Origin: Oryzias latipes
Taxonomy: Eukaryota; Chordata; Actinopteri; Beloniformes; Adrianichthyidae
DNA: 64,000 bases
Direction of reading: 5' to 3'
Assembly: GCF_002234675.1 (NCBI RefSeq)
Contig: NC_019879.2
Span: 26,534,773 to 26,598,772 of the forward strand
The notes beneath the pieces are model-generated. The model saw nothing but the letters and a program-made list of their open reading frames with translations, ran no database searches and was not told the DNA's origin. Of this stretch, positions 26,179-39,147 are shown piece after piece (position 1 is the first letter of the stretch; each line of letters begins with the position of its first letter). Made by a program: the position numbers and the translations under genes.

Positions 26179-26433
26179 CACATATGCAACACCTCACAAT
26201 AGTGAGATCCAATCAATGCAAATCAGCCGAACAAAGCGACTTTGCGCCATTATACACTTTACATTACTTATACATTCCTTCGCGGCACAAAGCCCAAATT
26301 AAAAGCCACTTTTTCTCCACGTCAGAATCAGCTGATTCATCACTGAAAAAGTCAAAGATTTACAGTATGTCGAAGAGCGTATTATTGTGATGTCATCTCC
26401 TGTGTTAATGGGGTTAAAATATTTCCTTCCAAC

Positions 26434-26809
26434 TAGGCCCGCACAATAAATCGCAAATGTACCGTTATCACGATATCAAGCTGTGTAATATGCATATCGT
26501 AAAAGGCAGCAAAAATCGCATTAAATTTTTACTTTAAAAAAGTATTTAGCAAATCCAAAAAACCCCTTTATGCATTTGACCAATCAGATGGAGCCCTTTT
26601 ATGTTAGATGTTCATCTCCTGTGTAGACGAGGGTTGTTTGGAGTATAATTTGAGTTATGTTGACTTGTATTTAGATTAAACTGCAGTGAAATAGAATTTA
26701 CGTTTTTGGTTGTTTTGCTATTTGTTCATATATCGCAAGTGATATAGTCATCGCATTATTGATCACTAGCATAGCATATCGCAAGTTTTCCTCATATCAT
26801 GCAGCCCTA
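26434..26809. mobile_element. hAT-type MITE with 8-bp target duplication
   Basis: The ends TAGGCCCGCACAATA and (reverse complement of the right end) TAGGGCTGCATGATA are imperfect inverted repeats. The flanks CTTCCAAC (26426-26433) and CTTACAAC (26810-26817) match at 7 of 8 bases. Subterminal ATCGCA/TATCG motifs resemble the hAT element at 17576. It is non-coding, 376 bp, and older than that element. Confidence 0.8.
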
Positions 26810-26817
26810 CTTACAAC

Positions 26818-28999
26818 GTCTACAGATTTTATTCATTTCCTTCTTTGGTTTAGCTAATTGCAAACAATTCCAAGCCTTTCTTTATCCACTCTGTAGAAAA
26901 ATAAATACATAAATCTCTATCAACTTGGGTTGTTATAAGCAAATTTATAAGCAAACAAGCTTTTTCATTCAATTTAACATCACAATATGATTAATTGTGT
27001 ATTTTTGACTCGGTAATTTCTTTAAATATTCATATTTTAAGAATTGTTTTTGGTTTCATTTGGTGGCCTGCTCATCTTTACTTTCTGCCAAACCCTTGGA
27101 CATCCGTTTCCTTGCCTGTAAGACAGATCTCTGGCCTTCAAAACTGAAAAGTTTGATTCTAACCTCAAAATAACTGGCCCCAGCTGTGCTTGAATGTGAG
27201 CAAAAATCTGGTTCAGTAAAAACAAAGAAAACGTCTTTGACTGTTGCTGACACAAAACAACGTTTCTCCAAAAACACTGTTTTTTAATGCATAGAACAAA
27301 GCTAACGTCGACTGTGTTCAAATGGGTCAAAGAGTCACAGAATCAATTTTTGAAATTACCAGCATGAGTTTTATTCGTTCAAAATCAATTTTTCCTCTTC
27401 CACTGTTGAGTCAAATCAAAATCTGGGTTGGGAACTGGCAAATGACCTAAAGCTGGGGCATGTAAAGTCAGAGAACAGGCCATTCTGATGAGATGTGCGG
27501 GATTTTCTCACACCAGACAACAAACAATACCATCATTATCCTTGGAAAATGCAGTCTGCATGCTGAACAGATTTCCACCAAGTTGTCTAATTGCTCTCAG
27601 ACTTGTTTTTAGAATGAAACCCTTTGGAAAATAATTTTGATTGCCTTCTATAAAGCGATGTGGCAGCTTCTTTGTGGTTTTTTAAAACATGATACCACTA
27701 GCTGTTAATGCAGTAAAGCGTCCTTGTACGTACGGCAAAGTGAAAGTTGTTTTCAAAAACATGAAGCTCTTTTGCAACTTCTTTACAAGCGCGAACACAA
27801 ATTGCCTAGGGGTAAAGCAAATCCTGACCTGTTTTAAAAAAACAAAGGGATCAAATTAAAATGTTCCCATTGAGTGAGCAGAGAACAAAAATATGCCCCC
27901 ATGGATCAGCAGCACCTGCCAGCCCCCCAGTTCCCTGAAATCCACGTCCAGCTTCAGACCGGGAAGAGCGTGGAGGGTACAGAGTTTATCTATCGATCAG
28001 CACAGCTGTCACACTGATGGACCGCTCGATACCAAAGGCCTCTTTAAAGCAGCCGTTTCCCAATCGCTGTTTAGCCAACCTGTCTCAGCATGACAGACAT
28101 CAAAACAAAGGTTTCGCTGGGTTTGGTTTTTCTAAGGCAAATGAAATGATTGATCATAATAGTTATCATAATAGTTACTGAAAAAAAAACATTTTCCCTA
28201 ATAAACTGTATGTTTTCTTTCTATTTTATCGCAGTCACTTGTGCTTCGACCTCTTCCTGCAGTGTAGAATACCCTACGTGCATCTGTAAGTTCATCAACG
28301 AGAGATCCAGATGTGTTACTTCTACTTTCTTTGTTAGCACTCCTAATTTTCATGAGTGTAAGGAGGGGCATGTGGCTAAACGTGAGCAGGATTTCACCTA
28401 GTCATTCAAATGTTCGCAAAACAAGCTTGTGGGCAGAAGATTTACCGTCAAAGCGTGTGTTCTATAAAAACAGGGAGAAAGGAGGGCTTATTAAAACAAG
28501 AAGAGTTTTCACAGCTAATGCAGTGGGCTGCATTATTGATGGTTTCCTCTAATCCACAGAAGAACACGTGTGATCATGACACAGCGCATGGTTTGAGGGG
28601 AAGGTACGCACGCCCAGTGAACTTTTATGATGTCGACCTTTGGGTGGATGTTAGTCGGAGGCATATGCTCCATCGGCGTGCTCAAGACGGCGTTGGAAAA
28701 ACACAGAGCGACTTTTCACGAACTTGGCAGGAGACTGTGGCCGTGCCCTCGGGCATTGTGGCTTTGGCTCTGGTACAGAGGAGATCTAAAAGCTTCTACA
28801 AAGACTATGACAGGTACTCTTCTTTCAAAAGTACAAGCATCTGGGTAATATGAAGAACAGGAATGTCCGCTGAGAACGCTTTCCAATCATTTTAGGTGAA
28901 CTTAATACTGAGTGAAGTGACAGAAAACCTCAAACAAATCTGGAAAGAAGTCAAGTAAAACTTCCCATCAAAAATAATTAATTGTCTTAGACCTTTTCC
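26818..28999. other. Non-coding DNA, no gene recognised
   Basis: A 147-codon frame at 28410-28853 (plus) overlaps a 73-codon frame at 28627-28848 that ends beside a donor-like CAG|GTACTC. Neither resembles a family I know and no partner exon is visible. The rest is AT-rich. Confidence 0.45.
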
Positions 29000-29029
29000 A
29001 TTAGCTAGCTATGGGTATACATTGCACAT

Positions 29030-29104
29030 GTGGTAATGTCACTATTTTACAGTCAACTTCTGGATGGATGAGCAAGTTCCCTCTGGGTTAATAAAGTACT
29101 CTCC

Positions 29105-29161
<57 letters not shown>

Positions 29162-29162
29162 A
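29030..29162 (+). repeat. Retroposon 3' end with (ATCT)n tail
   Basis: The phrase 'ccctctgggttaataaagta' running straight into about 14 ATCT units (29104-29160) is the usual 3' end of a fish non-LTR element or SINE. Here the simple repeat grew from the tail. The 5' part is not recognisable. Confidence 0.65.
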
Positions 29163-29539
29163 CTTCTACGTTCTTCTTTAATTGGAGTTAGAAAAAACGT
29201 TTTTTTTTACTTGAATGTTGTGTTGATTATTAGATCATTTTCCAACACTAAAGATCTTACGTTGGCCAAGAGGATCCTGACTTTACATTTTTACCAGAAT
29301 TCACCAGAATCTTTGAAAATGACTCAAATTGTGTTTAAAAACTTGTTCCGAGAACACATAATAGAGAATTCTGCTTCTTGTGGCTGAGAAACAGAATTAA
29401 ACTGGTTAAAACTTGTTCTTCTGTCATTTTGTTGCATATTTTTAGAGCCAATATAAAAATAAAAATGTATACTGGAGTTAATCAAAAACAAACAGTATGT
29501 ATTTGTTATCAATTATTATTATTCATAATATAAATAATT

Positions 29540-29765
29540 ATTGTTCATTGAACGTCACCCACTGAAAGTTCAACCGGCTTAACTTTTTCACGCTGAATCG
29601 CAGCAACGCAGCATTGTGACCAATCAGGGACTCGGCCTTGGCAGTGATGTGTGGGTGGCGTGTGCTTCAAAACACGTTAAGTACAGGCCATTGTAAACAC
29701 GATCATGAAGGAGACATTAATAATTGCAGTTTGTGTCCGGTGACATCGTTGACTAATCATTGACA
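29540..29765. repeat. Interspersed repeat, copy 2 of a dispersed pair
   Basis: Partner of 4915-5450. Shared ordered phrases are 'gaccaatcagggactc', 'gtgatgtgtggg' and 'gatcatgaaggagacattaa'. Confidence 0.5.
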
Positions 29766-29769
29766 GCCC

Positions 29770-29880
29770 TACATCCATCCATCCATTTATTTTCTGAACG
29801 CTCTGAGTCCCGTTCAGGGTCACTTGGGCGAAGGCAGGGTTCACCGTGGACAAGTCCCAGTCTGTTAAAGGGCCTAATTC
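29770..29880 (-). repeat. Type A SINE tail
   Basis: Minus orientation: the simple tail 'catccatccatccattta' is followed by 'ctgagtcccgttcagggtca' and 'gacaagtcccagtctgtta', the 3' portion of the SINE at 24300-24650. The head is missing. Confidence 0.6.
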
Positions 29881-31004
29881 TAATTATTTTGTAATAAAAA
29901 GACAACTAAAGATCCAGATTTCAGAAGATATCTGAAAATTTGCTTTAAAAAGAAATTAAAAGTTTCACAAAAATACTTTTAACCAACTCTAACAGTACAA
30001 GAAGCTTATAAAAAAGGTTTTAGTCAGACAGTTAAGGTCAAGTATGCAAGTAACATTAGTGAATAGGCATACATCTTTAGTGGTATCAACATTTTTTTCT
30101 GCTTCAAAAAAAGAAAAGTGTTAAAAGTGCACATTTGCAAATCAGCCCGTTCATTCGCACAGACCAGTAATGTGGCTGAAACAGAGCCTGCAGCCATGAG
30201 CGCCAGCAGAGAGCCTGAGCATTCTGCCCCATAAGCTTCCACCAGCTGGGGTTAGAGAGCGCAAACAAACACTCGGACTTGCTCACAGAACAAAAACAGT
30301 TGGCTTCACACGATTCTGCCGCTTAATCTTTTTTTTTCACATCACAAAAAAAAACATGCAATGGTGAACAGCATTAGAGGAAACGCTCCCTCATCACATC
30401 ATCCAAGAGACCATAAGAAAGAGTAGTGCAATGTTTCCAGCTCAGCAGGATTTGACTAACACAAGCTGTTTAAGGTTCAGTATTTATCTCAGTAACAATC
30501 AATATACTTCAAATGTGGAAGACCTGAGGAGCATTTTTGTCCGTGAAGGGTCAAAGTTCTGGCGTGGAAGCTGACACATAGGACCGTATGGCGTTCACGC
30601 TCTGATGCTAACCACGTCTGGCATGTGCATTAGTTCTTCTGTTTCAGGAACTGGTGAAAAGAAAGTCACAAAAACGCTGAAGATCACCTGGAGCTGTCTG
30701 TGCCCTCATAACACCTCCTCTCTAAAGGTTACCATCTTCCCCAAAAAGGAGACTTATCCTCTGTTTTGCTGCAATGTGAGTTGCAGGCTTGGTGGCGGTG
30801 GGCTGGATGAATAATGGCTACAACCTGAAGCTCTCTTGCTCGCTGTAATTTGGGGACAGGGGTGATGGAGCAGCGGTGATGCTGCCCCCGTCAGCGCAGA
30901 GGAGAATGTCATGCAAAAGCGCAACATCATCCATCCTCGGAGGCTGCATCATGCTTTGGGAAACGTGCTCATCGCTGCCTGCAGGAGGCTGCAACTCTCT
31001 GCTT
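29881..31004. other. Non-coding DNA, no gene recognised
   Basis: No domain in any frame. Moderately GC-richer at 30590-31000, without a clear exon structure. Confidence 0.5.
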
Positions 31005-31390
31005 TAAAGATCCACTCAGATGAAAATGAGGTGTTTGGTGTTTTTGACATGTTCTTGTGGCTTTTTTGATGATGGAGGAAATAGATTAAGTAAATTGATA
31101 TTATTTACGAGTATTTCTTAATTCAATTCGCTGTGGGTTGGGTGTGAGAGAGGGTGTGAGGGGCTGTAAGAGTGTAAACGGATGGATGCCGGGAAGAAGG
31201 GACAGGCTTGCTTCGCATCAACGGTCCCACCAACAACTCAGAAGCGAATTTCTGATGAACTATTACTGCTCTGCAGAGACGTCGAGAAAACACCACGGGG
31301 ATTTTGATTTTGCCTAAAAACTGTATAACGGTAATTTAAAAGACCACTGGGAACGTTTTGACAATTCATCATGGGACTTTGTTTAAAGTG
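31005..31390 (+). mobile_element. MITE of the AAAGtCCCACTC family
   Basis: Left end 'ctttaaagatccactcagat' and reverse complement of the right end 'aaacaaagtcccatgatgaa' are related inverted repeats. Internal landmarks ('gacatgttcttgtgg', 'gatggagga', 'gaggggctgtaag', 'gatgaactattactgctctg', 'agaccactgggaacg') match the copy at 36025. Confidence 0.65.
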
Positions 31391-31993
31391 GAACTATGGA
31401 GAAATGTTTTTTTTTTGTTTGTTTTTTAATCTGGATGTACTTTTTGCCTGGATTCTGAGCCAGATGGTCAGAAACCCACTCCACCCACACCCTGGTATTA
31501 ATGCAGCTTTTGCCTAAACTCTGCATTGTTTTAACTTCAGACAACTCAACGTGGGTGGAATGGGTCGTGTGGCTCCGTGTGAAACCACAGACGGAAACAG
31601 GGCGGAGTGCTCGGTTTGTATTGCACAAGTTAGTGAAGCATTCCTGGTGCAGAGGTGTGAGATGAACGAGTAAAGGCTTCGGAGCTCAGAAACGGACCAG
31701 GAGAGCCTAAATCCAAACTGTCAGCATGCTTGGATTTGTAAATCATGGGCACAGATAAGCCATCCATATGCACAGATGGAAAATGCTGCTTTGTGATTGG
31801 CAAATCCGGCCTGTAGATTTAGGAGCACATGGATTTCCACCTGAGAGATTAGTGAAAGAGTTCAGCAACATTTATTACAGTCAGGTCTGCAAGTGAAACA
31901 AAACTGCTCCTAGCCAAGTTTCTTGTTTATTGTACGAATTTAGGAAATCTTAAACCTGAAAAACTGATCAAATGTAAATCATCCCATCTGCTA
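31391..31993. other. Non-coding DNA, no gene recognised
   Basis: No open frame with a domain or a repeat signature that I can name. Confidence 0.5.
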
Positions 31994-32560
31994 GATCAGG
32001 GGTCCCCAACATCCGGGTCACTTGGTACTGCACAGAAAGAATAACTTACATTATTTCCACTCTACTATCAGAGGATTTTTTATTTTGGAAAACAACCTGA
32101 GTCTCTCCTCCACATCGGTCTCTGACTCACTCTTGATGCATTTCAAGATGCTCTCCTCTGTCACGTGTCTTACCTACATCTGCTACCTTCTTAAAGCAGC
32201 TGCTTCGGACGGTAACATAATACACAACTGGTAAAGTGAAACCCTCAAGCCAAAGTAAGCGTCTTTGGAAAGTTCCGTTAAGTAAAAGAGGCAGTGAGGA
32301 AACACAAGAAGAGCCTTCAGATTCAGATAAAGCTGCATTTAACAGAAAAAAAGAACTGGAGTCTTTACTAAAAATGTGGATTTTTTGCCATAGTTGTGTC
32401 CGTTGATCTAATGAAGACGATGCTAAGAAAATAGCAGGTTTTATTTTGGTCGCGTCGTTTGATTTTGTTGCATTTATCTGCCGAACATTAAAGGCCATTA
32501 TGTGAAAATATCAGATGTAAAACCAGTAAATGGTTAAAAATTAAAACTATAAAAAGATTT
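31994..32560 (+). mobile_element. hAT (Charlie/Zaphod-type) element remnant
   Basis: The start 'atcaggggtccccaacatcc' is the typical CAGGGGTCCCCAAC end of a widespread vertebrate hAT group, followed by the usual 'gtactgcacagaaagaataa' and 'cttacattatttcc' subterminal sequence. The matching right end is not found, so the copy is truncated or decayed. A minus-strand 123-codon frame over 32127-32498 is not a recognisable transposase. Confidence 0.5.
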
Positions 32561-32757
32561 GGGACCAGTCTTAAGATGATTGAGAGATCAAACATCAATC
32601 AGTTCCTCAAGAGCTTCCAGAGAGATTTATGATTGTTGCAGCACAAAAAGCCTGAAGCTCCAACCGCTTTTCTAAAATGTTGCGATAAAAGTTGCAATAT
32701 TTATCAATAATAATTATCCACTCAAGGGTGTAGAATAATAAAAAGGGTTTAATAGCG

Positions 32758-33186
32758 AAATCCAAATTCATTCCCTAACCCTCTGGCTCCTCCTTACTGC
32801 CCCGATTGTGGGGGCATTTGGAGCTCTAGTGGTGTCACAACTTGTTTTTTTAAGTGAAGCCGTAGCGACTTAGGGCTGGTTATCCCTCCACCGGTAGGGT
32901 GATCCATGTCGCACTTGTGACGCAAAGAACATACATGTGGGTGTCCTCTGAAGCACCGAAGTTTACATTTAAATGTACCGGTAAGTATTAACTTTTGGTT
33001 TTGCATGAAAGTTTTTAAAATAGATGTTATGTATTTTCCAAGCGCTGGCAGCTACTTTCCAACGTAGATGACCGGTGACTTTTGATGACGTCATACAGAT
33101 TTAAAGACAATATTTTTTTTCATATCTCTCTGCTTGGAGGGCTAAGGGTAGGGAGAAGCCGTAGGGGTAGGGAATGAATTCGGATT
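32758..33186. mobile_element. MITE with AATCCgAATTCATTCCC ends
   Basis: Left 'aaatccaaattcattcccta' and the reverse complement of the right end 'aatccgaattcattccctac' are inverted repeats, followed on both sides by CCCT/GGCT-rich subterminal sequence. The body has no coding capacity. Target duplication is not clear. Confidence 0.75.
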
Positions 33187-34529
33187 CGGTCTTTATCAGG
33201 CATGTCGGTATAAAGAGGCACGGATGTTTGATTGGTTTCACTTATGTTTCAGTTTGAGCCTCTGAACTTGATTGGTGGAAAAAGGTTTGATGGTGGAACT
33301 TACAGTACAACAATTGGCCAAAATTAAAGCAAAGCTGCATTGATTGGACAAAGTTACCGTGTTGAGCAAAGCGTGAGAAAATGGAATGAATTCAACGGAA
33401 TTGGTCAGCAACATCGCATAGTCCTGTAAGGAGTGAAATTCATAAACAGCAAACAATTTTAGTGAGACAATAACACAGTACTTAAGCAAAACTCCTCAGA
33501 CCATTTTTGTTTTATTACTTTTATACGCAAAAAAACAGGATTAATGGAGGATCTACCAACTTTTATGTGCGTTTGTGAGGCAAAGCTTTTTCTCACGCAG
33601 ACACTGACAGGGAGGGGCCTTAATTCCTGCTCCAGCCACCAACTCTACAGTGGCACGGCAGAACTTCGCCTCACAGCTTTGTTCAAACCATCATTATATT
33701 TGTGCAAAACACCATGGCTAAATTTATCCCCTTGACTCTTTGCTTACTAGTGGTTTCGCAGAACGGTCTGCAATTTAAATTCAAAATAGTAACCACAACT
33801 GACAAATAAAGTTATGCTAATATTAATCTTATTTTATCCCACCAAGTTGAAGCCTCTGCAACAGTCTCTTTGAGTCTGACACGGCACATAATTAGCAACA
33901 GTGCCCTTAAGCAAATATGAAGCGGTATGATTGAGTTGTACAGTCTGATTTATTGATTGACCTCTCCTTGTATGTGAAGAACAACAAAATCAATTCTGGT
34001 TCTAATTTAAGCCAGTTAATGACATGAAATGGAAAACGGTAAGGCATTCCAGGCCTCTACAGGCTATAAATAAAATAGGGTTCGGGCATATAGGCCATGT
34101 TGGAACAATCAAGACTGGATTATAACAATCTTAAATGGTTTGGAATGAATCCGATTTTGAACAGTCGTATTTATTAGTTTAGTTTGCTTTCTTGTTCTTG
34201 ATTCAGTTTAACGCCACAAGAGAACCTGGGTTGAGAGTTAGAACTTTTCTAAATAATCGGAAATAAAATATTTGGATGTTGGGAAAGCTCAGGTCATTTG
34301 TTGTTTGCAGAAACATGCAATGGATACAGTAGTTTTCTGTGCAGCCATGTGAGAAAAAATTGAACAAGCTGGTAGAGAAAGAAGGTTTTACCAGGGATGA
34401 CTCTGGAACTGGAAGTTGGGATACGGATCTGATTTGTGATTTAGGGTCAGTCGTTTTTTCTTTAGGGCCATTGTTTTATGCAGAATTCACCTTTTGGCAA
34501 ACCCCTTCAGGTACTCCCCCTACAGGCGG
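33187..34529. other. Non-coding DNA, no gene recognised
   Basis: AT-rich, no recognised open frame or repeat. Confidence 0.5.
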
Positions 34530-34705
34530 TTTGGCAGAGATTATTCCTGCCACAACCCTGAATTTTATCCGGACTGGGAACCGGCACAGGCGGACCCAGA
34601 CTACATATGTGGTCACTCAGTAGCACAAACGGTATTGGAGGAAGTTCATCAAAACACTGATTTCTCATGTGCCAGTCCTGCACTTTACCAACTAAGCTAG
34701 TTAAT
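34530..34705 (-). mobile_element. tRNA-derived SINE, diverged
   Basis: Minus orientation. The head 'aactagcttagttggtaaag' fits an A-box region. The body carries 'cctgtgccggttcccagtcc' and 'ggataaaattcagggttgtg', the family of 24027-24247 and 46925-47085. Confidence 0.6.
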
Positions 34706-36024
34706 AATATGAAAGGAGGTTGATTAGTTGTCTACTGCTCCTCCCAGCCGCAAGGCACAGTCTGACTACTTACCCAAGACAAGGTTTTTAATGTCTTGAC
34801 AATATTCAGTCTCTGTGTTAAATCCATGAGAATTCCTCACCATTATGAGCATATCTACAGGTTTTAAGTATTTTGTTGAGCAGACAGTGAAACGGAAATG
34901 GAAAACGCCCTTTTTCGCCATGTTTGGGTGGGATTTGTCTTGATCCTAATGGCCTCACATTCTCTGTTTTGTTTTTTAATTTGATCAATGGAATTATTGG
35001 TCAAAATCATTACGTTCTCCGTCACATTTTCTTCTCACGGCACAAACGGTTCCTGGATCCAGGGGAAAGTGCTGTGGCACCCCCTCTGCCATTGACCAGA
35101 ACAATCATAGCTACTAAACAGTCTGTACTTTGCAGCCAGATAAGACCATCAGATTTCTGTTTTCTTTTTTTTGATGAAGATAAATTTCATTTTTAAATTA
35201 TGTCCTAAATAAGGGGTATATGTTAAAAACAAAGTCAAACACAATTATTGAAAAAGTCCCACTCTAACCACTCAGCAAACCAAAATAGCCTTTTTCCACT
35301 TCAGAACCTCTCTGGGTTCAAATCTTACAGATAAAAATTCTTCCTACCTGCAGAATTCATAAGTGCTCTCCCCTCCAAACGGTTAATTTTATTTTACGAC
35401 AGACTTCTTCTAATGAACAGAAGAGCGATGTCAACAATTTTCTGATTACTTCAGCCCAAATAAGGTTGGATCGAGAGAAAGAAAGAGTCAAGTAAGGACA
35501 TGTGGAGGATGCACACGTTGGTCACATTATGCAGACTTGCACACACCGTAACTGCTTTCTCACATCCTGCCAGGGTTTTCAAAGCATCTCCCAACACAAC
35601 AGTGCTGCCCTAGATTCCAGCTGAATCGGTGCAAAACAGGAAGGCTGTGGGAAATAAGAAGCATACTTTGGGGGAAAAAGGAGAAACCCGAGTAGTTTTC
35701 AGGGATATGGATGTAATTAGGGCGCAAACAGCACAAGGGTGGATGGCTCTGAAATGTGTAATGAGATTAATGACAATGAGGCTCGACTCTACCACATGTA
35801 AAGGCAAATATAAACCCAGTATCCCATATAGGACTCTTGTAAACACAGCAGTTGAAAAAAACGGTCTCATTTAGAATTGGGTCAGTGGTTTGAATAGCTG
35901 TACATGTAAACATGGGCAATGGGCTTGTTGTCCTTCTGATTACTCTATTTTTCTCTCATCCACATCCCATATTTAATCCTTAATTAGAGTAAAAATGCTG
36001 GTGGTCTGGATGTTCAACAGAGAT
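34706..36024. other. Non-coding DNA, no gene recognised
   Basis: Open frames at 34924-35196 and 35610-35874 show no domain. No exon-intron structure recognised. Confidence 0.5.
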
Positions 36025-36560
36025 TTAAAACCCATTCCAGTGAAAATGGTGGTTTTAAAATGTTCTTGTGGCATGTTTCTAAAGGGGCACACATATATTA
36101 ATATTACTGCACTTCTGAGTATTTCTCTATTCAAACATTGTGAATGATTAGCAGATGGAAAAAAAAAACGTTTCCGCATCCACTTGTAGATGAGAAGATC
36201 CATGCACGTCTACGTTTTCCTCGTCTGAGCTGGAATCTGGCTGAAAACTTTACGGCTGGAAAGCTGCAATACTGCTCACCCTTTTTGTTGCCCCGCTAAT
36301 GTTAGGTTGGGGTGTGAGGGGCTGTAAGCTAGCTGGAGAGCATTTAAGCGGATACCTTTCAGCAACAGGAAGAGGAAGGAGGGCAGGTATTCCTCCACGC
36401 CAAGTCAGAGACAAGCTTTGAATGAACTCCTGCTGCTCTGCAGGAACTAAGTCCTAGAAAACGTCACGTTCTTTGATTTAGGCTAAAATGGCATAATCTT
36501 AATAAAAAGACCACGGGGAGCGCTTTGAGAATATAACAACGATGATTGGAGTGGGACTTC
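36025..36560 (+). mobile_element. MITE of the AAAGtCCCACTC family
   Basis: Starts 'cccattccagtgaaaatggt' and ends 'gattggagtgggacttcaat', giving inverted ends. It has the full set of family landmarks: 'atgttcttgtggcatg', 'gagtatttctctattcaaac', 'gaggggctgtaagctagc', 'tcctagaaaacgtcacg' and 'ggctaaaatggcataatctt'. Confidence 0.7.
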
Positions 36561-39041
36561 AATTTTTACAATTTAATGTTGCTGCTCTGTAACTTTTTTG
36601 AGTTTGGTTCGAACAGGTTTCATAAAAATGACCCTAATCCTCTAGACAAAAGCTGTTACAGGCATGCGAATACACAGATCCCCGATTCAAGGTCTTTAGA
36701 AATGTACTCAATGTAATTATAGCAATATAATAAGAATATAATAAACTGGAATCTGTATTTTTTTAGTAGAGGAAAAAGAGACTTAAGTTCAGTTTACTGA
36801 AATAAATGATTAAAAACTGGTTTTGTAGTAAATATAGTGGCAAATTTGAATAAAAAATATAATATTCAAAAAGGAATGTTACGAAAACCCTGTGATGTCA
36901 TATGACAGTCTGCAATCATAGTAATATAGCAACATTCCTGCAAAACATTCACCCAAAACTGAATTAAAGCCAGTTTGGCGAACGCTTTTGTCAGTTTAAA
37001 TTGAAAGGACCATCTTCTTGTCATTTATCAGTGTAGGCAGCTAAAATGTGGAGAACATTTTCAGGATTTGTTGTTAAATGGTCCAAAACAACAATGATGT
37101 TTACGTCTTTTGTTTACTGCTGAAGTTAACCCGGAAGTCACAGAGAAAAACTTTAGAGTTAGGCGTTGCTTAAAGCGATAAATACCATGTCTTTATTTCA
37201 AAGTCTTTGGACGGGAGCGGCCGAAAGTCAAAGACGGCGACAAAATAACACACAATTTATCTGTGCGTTTTAGATTAAAGGATTAATCTTGTATTGCTCT
37301 GCATCTGCTCTGATGCAACTTTTCCAAACACCATATCTCACGGGGGCAAAAGCTAAACCATACTTATCTACTTAAAAAATCTATCCATACTCTGTGTGTT
37401 GCTGAAGCACATCTTCTTAGTTCCTCTTTCTGGGAAAAAGTCCTAGCATTCCTTCAAATGAAGTTGTGCGTGCTCTGCTGCGACGAGATGAAGGTAATGT
37501 TCCCGCTCACGTTTATGCCAGACTCAGGGAGGGGGGGGAAAGGGAGCCAGTAATTTTTTATTTTTACATCCAACTGGCTGCTGGAGTGTTTTGGCTCAAT
37601 CTCTATGTTTTAAAGGGGATAATAACCCAAACGGTTTAATTTTAGCTTGACCTGATTACACAATATTCTTTCAAAAATGAAGATCTCTGTCACAGCGAAA
37701 TTCTAACCATCCTCAGATACAACTTCTTTAATAGTTTTCCGAGTTTTTTGTTGTTTTTTTTAAAAAAGATTTTCACCAAAGTGTGTTCTCGTCTGGGACA
37801 CAGAAGCAAAGTCCCTCTGTGCCCCCATACTAGTTTATTATTCAAAAGTAATCAAAGAGCGAAAGAAAAATGACTAAAATCTCTCATCTTTATAGTTTTT
37901 CTCCTGATTTTCTTTAATTTTTGTGCTTTCTAACAAGGTTGTAGTGTGAAGTTATTATATGAATTAGATTAACCATTTGTTGCTGTGTTCCTTTTTTTTA
38001 ACATGATCTTGCTATTCCCTCATTTTTTTCCAAGATATTTTTTTCTGTACTGCAACTCATTCAAGTAATAAACTGGCCAATCAGACGCCTCAATCAAACG
38101 TTCAAAACATTAGATTGATAGGTTCTCTAGAAGGGGGCGTGGACTTCGGTAGCAAAGTTCACACCGCCCTCTGCAATGCGCTTTCAAGAGACCACTTCCA
38201 GTGAAAAGCCTATGTAAACAAGACGTTTCGGGCTTCCAGGTTCAAACATTTCGCGTTCAGGGTGTCGCCACACAAGTCCGTTTTTCGGCTCTACATTTGA
38301 ATTGCACAGCCGTAGAACATGCTTTAAAGGTGAAACCAGGTCACACTTTGACCAACTACTTTCTGCGGCCCCCCAGCAAAGCTTGATTGTTGTTGAGAGT
38401 TTGTGCGCTTCACTTCTTCCACCCTCTCTTCCCCATCCTCCACCATGTTAGCTGACATTAATCAAAAGTGGAACCACAGTCGGCACATTTGTGGGACTCC
38501 TTATCCAAAACACACAACTGTTTTTCGCTCAAAAAAAGGCCAAAACGAAAAATGTTGTTTTAAAAGATAAACTTTTAATCATAGATCTGCATCTCCAGAA
38601 CCCATTAGAACCCAGCAGAACTCAGCAGAACCCAGCAGAAGGGTCTTCAGGTGAGAGTCCCAGCACAGAGCTGTGAGAGTTTGTGGAGCATGCGGAAGCC
38701 ACAGAGGAATAGTGTGGATGCAGGTGCACAACCTGTCAAAGTGGAGTCAGGTTACCAGTCAGCCATGAACACAGCTGGTGTTCGGCATGAGCAGCTGGTA
38801 AAAAATAAATAAAATAAAAACACAGTTCACCTTGGATTCTATGGTTTTAGCCAGCAAACGGCTCATCTGTAAGAAGAAGAAGAAGAAGAAGCAGCGAAAT
38901 GAACCATGCATGTACGCTTGGAGGATGAAGAAATACTTTCCAGATTTGAATTGTTGATCATTAAATAACTCAAATGTTTGCCACATGCGGGGGGGCGGCC
39001 TGTACGGATGCTGTATGTTCTTAGGCTTTGAGAAGAACGGC
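36561..39041. other. Non-coding DNA, no gene recognised
   Basis: 38040-38140 ('taaactggccaatcagacgc') resembles the spacer repeat at 48725-48780. A short decamer repeat 'agaacccagc' lies at 38598-38640, and an (AAG)n run at 38872-38891. No gene found. Confidence 0.5.
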
Positions 39042-39147
39042 TAAAATCCCACTCCGATCATCTTTTTTTTTTATCCATTTCAAAACCCTTCCCAGTGGTC
39101 TTTTATTTATGATTAAGCCATTTTTAGCCAGAATCAAATCTCTTTTT

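Noticed and set aside
28410..28853. 147-codon frame as a gene.
   Set aside because: No recognisable domain, an overlapping competing frame, and no partner exons. Left as unassigned.
29104..29160. CRISPR-like direct repeats.
   Set aside because: A tetranucleotide microsatellite in a eukaryotic genome, grown from a retroposon tail.
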